Below the pieces are notes generated by a model. It saw only the letters and a program-made list of their open reading frames with translations. It was not told the DNA's origin and made no database searches. A DNA stretch of 64,000 nucleotides from an uncultured Verrucomicrobiota bacterium (GTDB lineage: Bacteria > Verrucomicrobiota > Verrucomicrobiia > Limisphaerales > UBA9464), in NCBI GenBank assembly GCA_903907995.1, contig CAIVQH010000046.1:124001-188000 (forward strand), read 5' to 3'. This document shows positions 7,937 through 16,883 of the stretch, one piece after another (the stretch's first letter is position 1; each line of letters opens with the position of its first letter). A program made the position numbers and the translations under genes.

Positions 7937-8995
7937 TCAGTCCTTCAGGAGGTCCCTCTGCCAGGTCAGCAACCGCTCCCATTCGCCCGGCTCCTGGCGG
8001 CCCAGGGCAAAGAGCGTGCTGCGGGAGGCGATGATCGTCGGATCGATCCCCAGTTCGGCCCCGCGCTTGTCCCGGCGCTCCTTCAGGACGTCGGCGTAAT
8101 CCAACTCGGTCCCGGTCATGCGGCGCGAGCGCACCCGGATATGCTGGGGGCGTTCGGCCTCCGGCACGGCCAGACCGCGATCGATCGCGTCCAAAATGCC
8201 GCCGCGGCGCTTCGGGGTCAGGAAGTGGGGCAGCTTCACGGCCTTGGTGCCGCCCTTGCTGGCCTGGGCGGCGATCTCACTAAGCGCCTCGTGCTTGAGA
8301 ATGAAGAACGGCGGACGGCCGGTGCGCAGCGCATCCTTTTCGCGCCAGTACCAGAGCTCGCGCAGGACGGCGAGCCCGGTCTCATCGAGCTGGTCGTGGC
8401 CGCGGATGCGCCAGACAGTGTTCGCATCCACCTCGCTGGGACGCGCGTTGTCCTCGATCAGGCGGACGCACAGCTCCCGGTGCCATTCCAGCCGGCCCAG
8501 CTCAACCAGGCGGGCGCGGAGCTTCTGTTCCAGCTCGCGCAGGTGGCGCACGTCGTTGAGCGCGTACTCGGTCATGCGCGGCGTCAGCGGGCGGCGGCCC
8601 CAGTCGGCCTTCTGGGCGCCCTTTTCCAGGGTCAGGCCGAGGTACTTGGTGAGGCAGTCGTTGAGCCCGAACTTGGGTTCGCCGACGAGCCGGGCCGCCC
8701 ACATCGTGTCAAACAGGGTCGTCGGCTTGAAATGGTGCCCGTTGTAGAGAAGGTGCAGGTCGTAGTCCGAGGCGTGCAGGATCAGCTCATGCTTGTCGAA
8801 GGCCTCCCAGACGGGTTCCAGGTGCAGGTCGGCCAGCGGATCGACCAGATAGGCACCGTCCGGAATCGCGATTTGCAACAGGCACAGTTTCTCCGGATAC
8901 GCGTGCAGGCTGTCTGCCTCGGTATCAATTCCGACCCAGGGGGCGTCGTGAATGCGGGCCGCAAGTTCGCTCAGTTCAGCGGCGGATTGAATCAC
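7937..8995 (-). CDS. rnd: Ribonuclease D
   Basis: A 352-residue DEDD-family 3'-5' exoribonuclease that acts in tRNA 3'-end maturation and RNA turnover. Motif Exo I is [10 protein letters not shown] (Asp24, Glu26). Exo II lies around [11 protein letters not shown], and the Exo III tyrosine motif is in [12 protein letters not shown]. An HRDC domain follows from about residue 205 ([20 protein letters not shown] through [13 protein letters not shown]). Length and order match bacterial RNase D. The ATG at 8995 starts immediately before [11 protein letters not shown], the usual N-terminus. It is convergent with the small gene at 7532 and divergent from the TIM-barrel gene. Confidence 0.93.
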   Translation of the reverse strand: MIQSAAELSELAARIHDAPWVGIDTEADSLHAYPEKLCLLQIAIPDGAYLVDPLADLHLEPVWEAFDKHELILHASDYDLHLLYNGHHFKPTTLFDTMWAARLVGEPKFGLNDCLTKYLGLTLEKGAQKADWGRRPLTPRMTEYALNDVRHLRELEQKLRARLVELGRLEWHRELCVRLIEDNARPSEVDANTVWRIRGHDQLDETGLAVLRELWYWREKDALRTGRPPFFILKHEALSEIAAQASKGGTKAVKLPHFLTPKRRGGILDAIDRGLAVPEAERPQHIRVRSRRMTGTELDYADVLKERRDKRGAELGIDPTIIASRSTLFALGRQEPGEWERLLTWQRDLLKD

Positions 8996-9129
8996 TGCGG
9001 GAACCCTCCGTCAAAATGCCCGCGCCGCCAAGACGGGAAGTTGAGGGGTTCATCGGGTCGTTTTCGGCGAAACGGCTTGCCCCGGTTGCCCCTTTGCGGC
9101 AGTTAGACGCGACACGTCCCAAGTTGACT

Positions 9130-10191
9130 ATGAGCAAGAAGACTTCCGCCGCTCCGGCCGCGAACAATTTCCCCAAGCTTCACAACGCCATGTGGCCCGG
9201 CCTCGTCGGCAAGGGCAGCCCCGGCGCGGAGCCGTTCATCGACCTCGACACCATGCTCGACCTCACGGCCAAGGCCGAGGTCAACGGCGTGAAGTTCGAC
9301 GGCGTGGACCTCTTCCTCTACGACCCGCATGTCAACATCGACATCTCCGACGACAACCTCAAGCGGCTCGCCGACAAGATCAAGGCCAAGGGCTTCGTGG
9401 TCGGCTCCGTCGTCGCGCCCGTGTGGTTTGACGGTTCGGCGATGGGTGACGAGACCAAGCGCGCCAACTGGGTCACCGCCGTGAAGAAGGCCTGCCGCAT
9501 CGCCAAGAAGCTGCGCGAGCTCGGCGTGCGCCCCTATGGCGTCGTGCGCATTGACTCGGCCGCCAGCGTCACGGACTGGGACAAGGACCCGAAGAACAAC
9601 ACCAAGCTTATCGCCAAGACCTTCAAGGAAGGTGGCAAAGTCGCCAAGGACCACGGCGAGCGCCTCGCCGCCGAGGGCGAAATCTGCTGGGGCGGCATGC
9701 ACTCCTGGAAGTACATGATCCAGACCCTTGAGGCCGTGGGCATGCCCAAGGTGGTCGGCTTCCAGGCTGACATGGCGCACACGCTTCTCTACACGCTCGG
9801 CTACAACGCGCCTGAGCACCGCATCGTGCCGGAGAAGTTCCACTGGGAACCCGCCGTGTTCCACGCGGCGATGAAGAAGATGACCGACGCGCTGCGGCCC
9901 TGGACGTTCGACTTCCACGTCGCGCAGAACGACGCCACGGTCAAGGGCTCCGGCGACCACGAGAAGACCGGCAAGCACTGCCCGGTCAACGACGTGTACG
10001 GCAAGCTCAACGTGGCCCGCGACTCCGCCTACTGGCTGCGCGATTCCGCAGGCAAGGTGACCAAGAAGACCCGCCACATCTGCTGGGACGGCTGCATGTT
10101 CCCCAACGAGATGCTCATGAAGCAGGAGACGTGGAACAACATCCTCGCCTCGATGCTGCAGGTCCGTGAGAACCACGGGTGGCGCGAGTGA
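9130..10191 (+). CDS. Sugar phosphate isomerase/epimerase-like TIM-barrel protein
   Basis: A 353-residue cytoplasmic protein with the look of the xylose-isomerase-like TIM barrel (AP endonuclease 2 superfamily). The N-terminal MWPGLVGKG and the repeated beta-strand/helix pattern are seen ([57 protein letters not shown]). The acidic and histidine residues in [16 protein letters not shown] and DFHVAQNDA are plausible metal ligands. The ATG at 9130 (MSKKTSAAP) is chosen over in-frame codons back to 9016. Its stop codon lies inside the start of the repeat at 10188. The substrate is unknown. Confidence 0.75.
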   Translation: MSKKTSAAPAANNFPKLHNAMWPGLVGKGSPGAEPFIDLDTMLDLTAKAEVNGVKFDGVDLFLYDPHVNIDISDDNLKRLADKIKAKGFVVGSVVAPVWFDGSAMGDETKRANWVTAVKKACRIAKKLRELGVRPYGVVRIDSAASVTDWDKDPKNNTKLIAKTFKEGGKVAKDHGERLAAEGEICWGGMHSWKYMIQTLEAVGMPKVVGFQADMAHTLLYTLGYNAPEHRIVPEKFHWEPAVFHAAMKKMTDALRPWTFDFHVAQNDATVKGSGDHEKTGKHCPVNDVYGKLNVARDSAYWLRDSAGKVTKKTRHICWDGCMFPNEMLMKQETWNNILASMLQVRENHGWRE

Positions 10192-10301
10192 GACAGTATT
10201 CAGTAATCAGCAGGTCAGTGATCAGTGGCCCAGCAGTCTCACCCGCCCGTCCACCCGCTCACTGACCCACTGATTACTGATTCACTGATTTCTGTCTCAC
10301 T
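10188..10301. repeat. Heptamer tandem array with inverted copy (AATCAGT-type units)
   Basis: The terminal arms AGTGAGACAG (10188-10197) and CTGTCTCACT (10292-10301) are perfect inverted repeats. Inside, degenerate 7-bp units (ATTCAGT, AATCAGC, GGTCAGT) on the left are mirrored as ACTGATT/ACTGACC-type units on the right. It overlaps the stop of the upstream gene and ends 11 bp before the recF start. Confidence 0.8.
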
Positions 10302-10312
10302 GCCCCCATCCG

Positions 10313-11422
10313 GTGCATCTGGCCCACCTGCGTCTCCGTGACTTCCGCAATTATGTGCGGTTGGACGCGGAGTTCACGCCCGGCTTCCACCTGCTGCTCG
10401 GCGGCAACGCCCAGGGCAAGACAAACATCCTCGAGGCCATCTACCTGCTCGCGACCCTGCGCTCGTTTCGTGGCGTGGGCGGCGCGCAGATGATCCGGCA
10501 TGGGGCGAAGGGCTACTTCGTCGGCGGCACCGTCGTGGGCCAGGCCGCTGCGGAGATCAAGGCCTACTGGTCGGCCAAGGAGCGCAAGCTGTCGCTGAAC
10601 GGCACGCCGGTGCGGCGGCTGGCGGATTACTTCGGGACGCTGCGCGCGGTGGTGTTCTGCACGGAGGACCTGCAGCTCGTGAAGGGCGCGGCGCGCGGGC
10701 GGCGGCGCTTCCTCGACCTGCTGCTGGCCCAGACCCAGCCAGCCTACCTGCCCCTGCTGCTCCGCTACACGCAGGCGCTGCGCTCGCGCAACGCGCTGCT
10801 CAAGCAGCCGTCGGTGGACGAGGCTCAGCTGGCCAGCTTCACGCAGGAACTGGTCATGCTCGGCACGCAACTGATGGAGGCACGCCGGGTGTTGGTTCCG
10901 AAGATCTCGCCACTTGCACGGCTGGCCTTCCGCCGCATCGCCCACGACCAGGACGAGCTGAAGCTCGACTATGCGCCGAGTGTGAAGGGCGATTTCGCCG
11001 TGGCGCTGGCCAATAGCCGCCCGCGAGAGCGGACCTATCGGACGACGCTGGTCGGACCGCACCGCGACGACCTGTCGCTGGTGGTGAATGACCACGACGC
11101 AGAGGCCTACACGAGCGAGGGACAGAAGCGGACTCTCGCCATCGCCCTGAAAATGGCGCAGGCGGAATACTTGACCGGCATCCACGGACGTCCGCCGGTG
11201 CTGCTCATCGACGACGTAATGGGCGAGCTGGACGCCCGTCGTCGCGCGGGACTGTTGCCCTTGCTCAATCAGGCCCGCCGCACGGGCGGACAGGTCTTCA
11301 TGACGTGCACCGAGGAAAACTGGCCCCAGGAGCTGGGGAGCGAGCTGACGCGGTGGGAAGTGAAGGGCGGAACCCTGGAAAAAGCTCAAAGTTCAAAGCT
11401 CCAAGCTCCAAGCTCCGACTGA
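10313..11422 (+). CDS. recF: DNA replication/repair protein RecF
   Basis: A 369-residue SMC-like ATPase that loads RecA with RecO and RecR at single-strand gaps. The Walker A motif is GGNAQGKTNILEAIY near residue 30. The signature motif lies in YTSEGQKRTLAIALK, and Walker B is VLLIDDVMGELD. The start is GTG at 10313 (MHLAHLRLRDFRNY), the expected RecF N-terminus. The last dozen codons (EKAQSSKLQAPSSD) are encoded by the heptamer array at 11382-11416, so the native C-terminus has probably been replaced or extended. The gene is not beside dnaA, dnaN or gyrB here. Confidence 0.93.
   Translation: MHLAHLRLRDFRNYVRLDAEFTPGFHLLLGGNAQGKTNILEAIYLLATLRSFRGVGGAQMIRHGAKGYFVGGTVVGQAAAEIKAYWSAKERKLSLNGTPVRRLADYFGTLRAVVFCTEDLQLVKGAARGRRRFLDLLLAQTQPAYLPLLLRYTQALRSRNALLKQPSVDEAQLASFTQELVMLGTQLMEARRVLVPKISPLARLAFRRIAHDQDELKLDYAPSVKGDFAVALANSRPRERTYRTTLVGPHRDDLSLVVNDHDAEAYTSEGQKRTLAIALKMAQAEYLTGIHGRPPVLLIDDVMGELDARRRAGLLPLLNQARRTGGQVFMTCTEENWPQELGSELTRWEVKGGTLEKAQSSKLQAPSSD
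11382..11416. repeat. Heptamer array inside the 3' end of recF
   Basis: Five tandem 7-bp units (AAGCTCA, AAGTTCA, then AAGCTCC three times) run up to the recF stop codon. No inverted copy is seen downstream, so this is a one-armed member of the class. Confidence 0.75.
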
Positions 11423-11455
11423 GGCGTAGGACGTCCGCGACCAAGCGCGCTCGCT

Positions 11456-11624
11456 TCTCATTAACACCGGGGTTTCAACCCGGTGCCACCGAACCTTCCA
11501 GCAATATAACCGTTTCCAACGGTTTTGGCCACGGAGCCCGTCGAAGTGGCTCTGGCAAACCGTTAGAAACGGTTGTGGTCACGATAGGCTGGAGGCACCC
11601 GGTTGAAACCGGGTGTCAATGAGA
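11456..11624. repeat. 169-bp nested inverted-repeat element (MITE- or REP-like)
   Basis: The outer arms 11456-11487 and 11594-11624 match as inverted repeats at nearly every position. Each arm is itself a small hairpin built on CACCCGGTTTCAACCGGGTG-like sequence. Inner inverted repeats pair AACCGTTTCCAACGGTT near 11508-11524 with AACCGTTAGAAACGGTT near 11558-11574. The whole segment can fold as one long structure. No open reading frame with protein character lies inside. Confidence 0.75.
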
Positions 11625-11640
11625 CACTTGCTTCCTCTCG

Positions 11641-12372
11641 TCAGTTCGCCCTGATCAGCAGCCGTTCCACGGCCAGATCCTGATCGCCCAATGACACGAG
11701 GCGGTCGGTCAGTTCGTTGAGCGCCAGCCGGGCTTCGTGAAAACAGTCGGCGAGCAGGGCGAACACCTCTTCCAGCCCGAAACGTTCGGCGAGCCGATGC
11801 CGGCTGGCACTGGCGAAACTGCTACTGCCCATCCGCTCGTAATAGCCCACATCCGGAAACCCCTTGCGCCGCACCCGCGCTTCGATGCGCCCGGAGAAGA
11901 GCCCCGTGTAGTAGAGCGCCTGGTTGCCCATGTGCGAGCGGAGTTCAAACACCGAGCGTTCGTCCAGCTGGGTGAGCGCGGCCAGCATCTCGTAGAAATA
12001 GTCGAGCGGAGTGCCCGTGCCCGGCAGCCGGGCCCGGGTGCGTTCGGTGCGCGTGAATTCGGTGAGCAGTTCCGCCACGTAGTCGGCCACGGCACGGCTG
12101 CTGACGCCGAAGGTTCGCAGGCTGCGCCGGACGAGCACGTAGAAGTAGAGATGGCCGGAAATCGTGAGACAGCCGGTGCGCTCCAGCACGGCCCGGTAGA
12201 TCGTCTCGTCGTCCAGAATCTGGTCGCGGGTCTCTTCATCGGCCAGGAGGTTGCGAAGGGCGGCGGTGTCCTGGGGCGATTTGCCGAGGGTGGCGAGGAG
12301 GAAATCCAGATCGGCGGCAGTGAATTGCAGCCGGCAGTTGGCACGGATCACGTTCACAACTGGAGCAAGCAT
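11641..12372 (-). CDS. Hypothetical protein, 243 aa
   Basis: The protein has no signal peptide or membrane segment and is mainly helical and charged. Its sequence opens with MLAPVVNVIRANCRLQFTAA and includes aromatic clusters (GHLYFYVLVRRSL, PLDYFYEMLAAL, NQALYYTGLF). I do not recognise a family or catalytic motif. Codon use and the clean frame over 732 bases support a real gene. A minus-strand GT9 gene lies upstream with a 150-bp gap, so cotranscription is possible. Function is unknown. Confidence 0.75.
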   Translation of the reverse strand: MLAPVVNVIRANCRLQFTAADLDFLLATLGKSPQDTAALRNLLADEETRDQILDDETIYRAVLERTGCLTISGHLYFYVLVRRSLRTFGVSSRAVADYVAELLTEFTRTERTRARLPGTGTPLDYFYEMLAALTQLDERSVFELRSHMGNQALYYTGLFSGRIEARVRRKGFPDVGYYERMGSSSFASASRHRLAERFGLEEVFALLADCFHEARLALNELTDRLVSLGDQDLAVERLLIRAN

Positions 12373-12522
12373 CGGTCACGCCAACCCTGATATCGGCGGC
12401 GTGGAATGGCGAAATGGCAGCGAAAACGTTGCCAGACCGACCGAGAAGCGGCGCTTTGGCCAAAACGGGGCAATCAGCAGTGTGCTCCGTGCGGGCGAAT
12501 TTTGCCGAGCCTGCGGCCCTTT

Positions 12523-13536
12523 TTACAGCAGGTGGGCAATTGCCGCCTGGAAGACCCGCTCCACGGTCAGCCCCTTCAGGCAGGCGAGCGGCTCGGCATT
12601 GGCACAGGTGGCCTTCATGCAGGGCGCACAGGGGAGATCCACGCGAAGCGTGTGCGCCAACTGTCCATAGGGACCGGTGCGGGTCGGCTCGGTGGGTCCG
12701 AACAGGCCGATGACCGGGCGGCCCAACGCGACGGCGACGTGCATCGGACCCGTGTCGTTGGTGATCATGAGGGCGCAGCGACGCAGCCACTCGACCATGC
12801 CGGGAAGCGAAAGCTGGCCGGTAAGATCGAGGCAGCGCTCGCCCGCCAACCCGGCAATCTGTGCGCCAAGCGGACGGTCGGCATCCCCGCCAAGCACGAC
12901 GATCCGGAGCGACTCATCGTGCGCCAGCAGACGCCGGGCGAGCGCGGCGAAATGCTCCGCCGGCCAGCGCTTGTTCAGCCAGCGCGCCCCGGGTTGCAGG
13001 GCGATCCAGCGATGACCATTGGCGGGCCACACGGATTCCACGACCGTGGCGGCATCCTCGTTGCGGGGCAGCCAGTCAAAGTTCCAATGGACGGGCACGC
13101 CCTGCCGACGCAGCACGTCGAGATACCAGTCCACCGCGTGGGTCTGATACGACGCGCGCGGCACGGAGACATCGTGGAAACCGGATGCACCTTCCCGCCG
13201 GTCATCCAGACCGACGGTCAGGCCACCCTGGGCCAGCCACGCCACGAACCCGCTGCGGGCGAGGCTCTGGAGGTCGATGACCCAGTCGTAGCGTTCGCGC
13301 CGCATTCCCCGGATGATTCTCAGCGCCGAGGGCCAGCCCGTGGGCGCGCCCCAGCGCTTGCGGTCGAAGGGAATGACCCGCCGGATGTCGGGATCGTGCT
13401 CCAGCAGCGGAGCCAGATCGCGGTTCAGCCACCAGTGAATCTCCGCCTCCGGAAAATGCCGCCGTAGCAGACGGGCCACGGGCAGCGCCTGCACCACGTC
13501 ACCCAGAGAGCTGGGTTTGAGGACGAGGATTTTCAA
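12523..13536 (-). CDS. Glycosyltransferase family 9 (heptosyltransferase-like)
   Basis: A 337-residue GT-B fold protein of the ADP-heptose:LPS heptosyltransferase family. The N-terminus MKILVLKPSSLGDVVQALP is the family signature. The C-terminal half carries the nucleotide-sugar site (VLGGDADRPLGAQIA, TNDTGPMHVAVALGRPVIGLFGPTEPTRTGPYG). Such enzymes build the inner core of lipopolysaccharide at the cytoplasmic face of the inner membrane. Four cysteines near the end (LPCAPCMKATCANAEPLACL) form the cluster often seen in this family. The sugar donor is inferred from family only. Confidence 0.9.
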   Translation of the reverse strand: MKILVLKPSSLGDVVQALPVARLLRRHFPEAEIHWWLNRDLAPLLEHDPDIRRVIPFDRKRWGAPTGWPSALRIIRGMRRERYDWVIDLQSLARSGFVAWLAQGGLTVGLDDRREGASGFHDVSVPRASYQTHAVDWYLDVLRRQGVPVHWNFDWLPRNEDAATVVESVWPANGHRWIALQPGARWLNKRWPAEHFAALARRLLAHDESLRIVVLGGDADRPLGAQIAGLAGERCLDLTGQLSLPGMVEWLRRCALMITNDTGPMHVAVALGRPVIGLFGPTEPTRTGPYGQLAHTLRVDLPCAPCMKATCANAEPLACLKGLTVERVFQAAIAHLL

Positions 13537-13553
13537 AGGATAAGAGGGTGATT

Positions 13554-13596
13554 ATGAGGAAAGAACCGGAGCCAGCGGCAAACCGCATTTCCTCAT
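13554..13596. repeat. Short inverted repeat, possible degenerate hexamer array
   Basis: ATGAGGAAA (13554-13562) pairs with TTTCCTCAT (13588-13596). The flanks look like decayed 6-bp units (GATAAG, AGGGTG, ATTATG, AGGAAA). It sits between two minus-strand genes. Membership of the array class is uncertain. Confidence 0.35.
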
Positions 13597-13612
13597 CCCG
13601 CTCACGCCTTCA

Positions 13613-14335
13613 TCACTGCCCGGTGGCCAGCCGTTCCGCGAGGCGCTCCGGCAGGCCGGCGGCGCGAATTTTGCGCTGTTGCGCAGCGATGTCATAATCC
13701 AGCCGGCGCAGTTCAATGGTCTGCGTGGGCAGGTCGTAGACGACATAGGCGGCCTTCGGGTTACGGTCACGCGGCTGGCCGACGCTGCCGACGTTCACAA
13801 AGTACTTCTTGCCTGGCTCGACCCGGAACTTGGAGTAGGTGCCACCGCGCACGCCGGTGTCGCGGATAAAGGCCACCGGCACATGCGTGTGGCCGAAAAA
13901 GCACACCTGGGTGTTCTGGTAGGTGAAGCTGGCCGCCGCCTCGAGCTTCTCGAAGACGTAGCCCCAGCGCTGCGGGGCATCCAGGGTGGCGTGGACGATG
14001 GAAAAATTGGCGACCAGGCGGAAATACTTCAGCTCCCGCAGCCACTGCCGATCCTCCGCAGTGAGCTGGTTGCGGCTCCAGGTCACGGCCTCGGCGGCTG
14101 CATCGTTAAAGCCATCGGGATTGTCATCCAACCCGATGTATTCGTCGTGATTGCCCTTCACGACCGGGATGTTCATTCCCCGGATGATGTCGAGGCAGGC
14201 CTTGGGGTCGGCACCGTAGCCCACCACGTCACCCAGACATACGACATGGGTACACTTCTGCTGCTTGATGTCTTCCAGCACCACCTGGAGGGCGTCCAGA
14301 TTGGCGTGAATGTCGGCTATGACGGCGTATCTCAT
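13613..14335 (-). CDS. Calcineurin-like metallophosphoesterase
   Basis: A 240-residue protein with all motifs of the metallophosphoesterase superfamily in order: ADIHAN (Asp8 and His10), GDVVGYG, GNHDEY and FGHTHVP. These bind two metal ions that hydrolyse phosphoester bonds. The form is close to the YfcE/prokaryotic single-domain group, and the closing NVGSVGQPRD segment is typical. It begins 5 bp after the acylphosphatase stop, so the two genes form a pair. The natural substrate is not known. Confidence 0.92.
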   Translation of the reverse strand: MRYAVIADIHANLDALQVVLEDIKQQKCTHVVCLGDVVGYGADPKACLDIIRGMNIPVVKGNHDEYIGLDDNPDGFNDAAAEAVTWSRNQLTAEDRQWLRELKYFRLVANFSIVHATLDAPQRWGYVFEKLEAAASFTYQNTQVCFFGHTHVPVAFIRDTGVRGGTYSKFRVEPGKKYFVNVGSVGQPRDRNPKAAYVVYDLPTQTIELRRLDYDIAAQQRKIRAAGLPERLAERLATGQ

Positions 14336-14340
14336 TGCAA

Positions 14341-14619
14341 TTACCGCGCGATATCGAACCCGCGGAATTCACCGCCTGGCTCCGACCAAAAAACTGCCTC
14401 ATCCCGGATCAACGGCCCGAGCCCGCTGTCGCGGATGGCCTGCTGAAACTCTTTCAGCTCGGACTCCGCACCTTCGGCCACGAGTTCCACGCGACCATCG
14501 GTCAGATTGCGCACAAAGCCAGTCACTTCAAAGCCGGCGACCACCTGCCTGGTCTGGTAGCGGAAACCCACTCCCTGCACCCGGCCGGAATAGAACACCT
14601 GCATTCGGCGACGGTTCAT
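14341..14619 (-). CDS. acyP: Acylphosphatase
   Basis: A 92-residue enzyme that hydrolyses acyl phosphates. The substrate-binding motif SGRVQGVGFRY includes the catalytic Arg20, and Asn38 of VRNLTDGRVEL is the second catalytic residue. Length matches the family. MNRRRMQ at 14619 is taken as the start, with Met6 as alternative. It is upstream of and nearly contiguous with the metallophosphoesterase gene. Confidence 0.93.
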   Translation of the reverse strand: MNRRRMQVFYSGRVQGVGFRYQTRQVVAGFEVTGFVRNLTDGRVELVAEGAESELKEFQQAIRDSGLGPLIRDEAVFWSEPGGEFRGFDIAR

Positions 14620-14753
14620 CCAGAATGACCTGTCACGAACGCTGGCTCCCCGCCAACTGTCCCCAACAGGCCGGCGACTTAGCCATATTCATGCCGGATG
14701 AAGCAAGGTTTTGTTCCCCCGAGAAGAGGCGAATACGGCCCAACCGGTTACGC

Positions 14754-15584
14754 TCAATCCGCAGAAAGCGCGGTTGTGGTCACCGACAGTTTGCGGCGGC
14801 CGGCCAAAGCCTCCAGTTCGGGCTGATCCAGCAGAAGGGTACGGTCGGCCTCCACCGCCAGCACCGCCACTCCATGCGCGGCACACACTTCGACCGTTTT
14901 CGGTCCGACACAGGGGAGGTCAAACCGCAGGTCGTGACCGGCCTTGGCCACCTTCACGGCCACGGCCCCGCCATCCTTGCCGGCCAGCTTGCCGCCACGT
15001 TCGAGGCAGGCATCGGTCCCCTCAAAGCCTTCGACGGCCAAGACTGTCCCGCGCTTCACGACCACGCTCTGACCAATGTCGAGGCGGGAGACTTCCTTGG
15101 CAATGCGCAGTCCGAAACAAACGTCTTCGCGTTGTTCCTCCGTCAGTTTCGGGCCGACGGCATAGCCGGCGGACGGCATCCACGGCTTAAGCCAGCGCAA
15201 CGGCTCGATCAGGGTGACGCCATCCTTCTGCAGCTCGTCGGCGATCGCCCCAAAGAGCGTGTGCGCGTTCTTCTCCTTGAGGCGGAACAACATGCCCATC
15301 GCCCGGAGATCGGGGCGGAGGTTGAACAGGTTGCTGGGCGCGATCTGGCCGAGCATGACGCATTCGTGCACGCCCCGTTCGGTGAAGGCGGCGATCATCT
15401 TTCCAAGCTGGCCGACGCGGAGCCACACGATCTCATCCACCAACGGCGCGAGCTCGGGACTGGTCTCACCCTCAAAGGCGACGGCGACCAGGCGGCGGCC
15501 CTCGCGCCGGGCCTCCTGCGCAAACAGGAGCGGCAGCGACTTGGAACCGGCGATCAGACCCAATGGGGCGGAAGATTCGGACAT
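14754..15584 (-). CDS. lpxI: UDP-2,3-diacylglucosamine diphosphatase LpxI
   Basis: A 276-residue protein of the LpxI (formerly DUF1009) family. It hydrolyses UDP-2,3-diacylglucosamine to lipid X and UMP in lipid A biosynthesis and replaces LpxH. The N-terminal domain begins LGLIAGSKSLPLLFAQ. The C-terminal domain contains the family's DIGQSVVVKRGTVLAVEGFEGTD and the DLPCVGPKTVE segment with conserved polar residues. Its presence argues for a lipid A-bearing outer membrane. The ATG at 15584 is the first plausible start. The gene is divergent from the secreted protease, with a hexamer array in the shared upstream region. Confidence 0.93.
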   Translation of the reverse strand: MSESSAPLGLIAGSKSLPLLFAQEARREGRRLVAVAFEGETSPELAPLVDEIVWLRVGQLGKMIAAFTERGVHECVMLGQIAPSNLFNLRPDLRAMGMLFRLKEKNAHTLFGAIADELQKDGVTLIEPLRWLKPWMPSAGYAVGPKLTEEQREDVCFGLRIAKEVSRLDIGQSVVVKRGTVLAVEGFEGTDACLERGGKLAGKDGGAVAVKVAKAGHDLRFDLPCVGPKTVEVCAAHGVAVLAVEADRTLLLDQPELEALAGRRKLSVTTTALSAD

Positions 15585-15665
15585 GGTTTAAATGCAGCGG
15601 GACGATGCGGCTGGCCGGGCCCGAGAGGCAACACGCAAGCACACGTCCGCCAAACGGTGTCTCAA

Positions 15666-15743
15666 TCCTAATCGTAATCTTCATCATAATCGTAATCGCG
15701 AGAAACGTGGGGATCAGGATCACGATCAAGATTACGATTAGGA
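15666..15743. repeat. Hexamer tandem array with inverted copy (AATCGT-type units)
   Basis: Left arm 15666-15699 consists of 6-bp units (CCTAAT, CGTAAT, CTTCAT, CATAAT, CGTAAT). Right arm 15710-15743 consists of the complement (GATCAG, GATCAC, GATCAA, GATTAC). The outer 16 bp of both arms are perfect inverted repeats (15666-15681 with 15728-15743). It lies in the divergent gap between lpxI and the protease gene. Confidence 0.85.
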
Positions 15744-15800
15744 TGCCATCCGCACGCGGCGACGACTTGCGAAAGAACGGGCTTCAGGCAGCGTTGCCGG

Positions 15801-16883
15801 GTGTTCAAACGGATCCGCTTCTGGACCTTTGCGCTGACCGGCCTGTTGGTCCTGGCTGTCGGCATTCCGGCCCATGCAGTCATCCTGTTCGGTTCGGGTG
15901 ATCCAGCGCGCAACACTACGCCTCCCACCGGCGCCCTGGCCAGCAGCGGCTGGCACTGGCAGACGGACGTCGGCACCTGCGCGACGGCGGTGGGCCCACA
16001 CCATGCGGTGACGGCCCATCACCTTGGGCAACATCCGGGTTCCCTGCTGAGCTTCGGCGGCTTGGTGTACCCGGTGATCGCGGCCAGCACCGCCCCGGAC
16101 AGCGATTTCACCCTCGTGGAACTGGCCGGCAGCCTGCCCAGTTTTGCGCCGCTCAATTCGGACACCAATGAGATTGGCCACCCGCTGATTATTTTTGGCC
16201 GGGGAACACTCCGGGGTAGTCCCGTGCTCGCGCCGGATGGCAGCGGGGATGTCCGCGGTTGGTATTGGGGGGGCGGTGACGGGCGCCTGCGCTGGGGCAC
16301 CAACGTGGTGGCCGATACCGACACCGGCACGCCGGACAACGGTTTTTCCGGCGATGTCCTGATCGGAACCTTCGGCCCCGATGCTGGCGGCGACACCGGC
16401 ACGCTTTCGACCGGCGATTCCGGCGGTGGCACGTTTGTGCTGGATGACGATGGGCAATGGCGGCTGGCGGGGGTGAATTACGCCGTGGAAGCGACGTTCA
16501 ACACCACGACGAACGGAGCCGGTTTCAGCGCCGCCCTGTTCAACCGCACCGGCTTCTACGAACAGGACACCAACAACGTGTGGGTCATTGACGACCAGCA
16601 GGCGGAACACCCCGAAACCGTCCTCATCGTCACCCGGGTTTCCAGCTATGCGGCCTGGGCGCAAACAGTGATGAGCCAGCCGATGACCAGCCGGCCCGTG
16701 TTGTTTTCGGCCCCGGCGGTAGAGGGGCCCTATGGTGAGCATCCGGCCTATTCCGTGGATGCCACCAAGCAGCAGATCGCGCTCCCGACGCCGGCGGGCA
16801 ACCGGTTCTTCCAGCTCCAAGGGGCCACGAATCTGAGCCTGCCGACGCGATCGGGCGGGCAGCTCGTCTTCGGCTACCAATGA
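15801..16883 (+). CDS. Secreted trypsin-like serine protease
   Basis: A 360-residue protein with an N-terminal signal peptide (basic MFKRIRF, then ALTGLLVLAVGIPAHA). The chymotrypsin-type triad can be placed: His in HAVTAHHLG, Asp in DSDFTLVEL and Ser in STGDSGGGTFV. The C-terminal 100 residues lack protease motifs and resemble a small adhesive or substrate-binding region (LPTPAGNRFFQLQGATNL). The start is GTG at 15801. The protein is probably exported by Sec and acts outside the cytoplasm. A bidirectional terminator follows directly. Confidence 0.85.
   Translation: MFKRIRFWTFALTGLLVLAVGIPAHAVILFGSGDPARNTTPPTGALASSGWHWQTDVGTCATAVGPHHAVTAHHLGQHPGSLLSFGGLVYPVIAASTAPDSDFTLVELAGSLPSFAPLNSDTNEIGHPLIIFGRGTLRGSPVLAPDGSGDVRGWYWGGGDGRLRWGTNVVADTDTGTPDNGFSGDVLIGTFGPDAGGDTGTLSTGDSGGGTFVLDDDGQWRLAGVNYAVEATFNTTTNGAGFSAALFNRTGFYEQDTNNVWVIDDQQAEHPETVLIVTRVSSYAAWAQTVMSQPMTSRPVLFSAPAVEGPYGEHPAYSVDATKQQIALPTPAGNRFFQLQGATNLSLPTRSGGQLVFGYQ

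Noticed and set aside
12236-12790. Additional minus-strand gene between the hypothetical protein and the GT9 gene
   Set aside because: It overlaps both neighbours in another frame, and the translation has no protein-like character.
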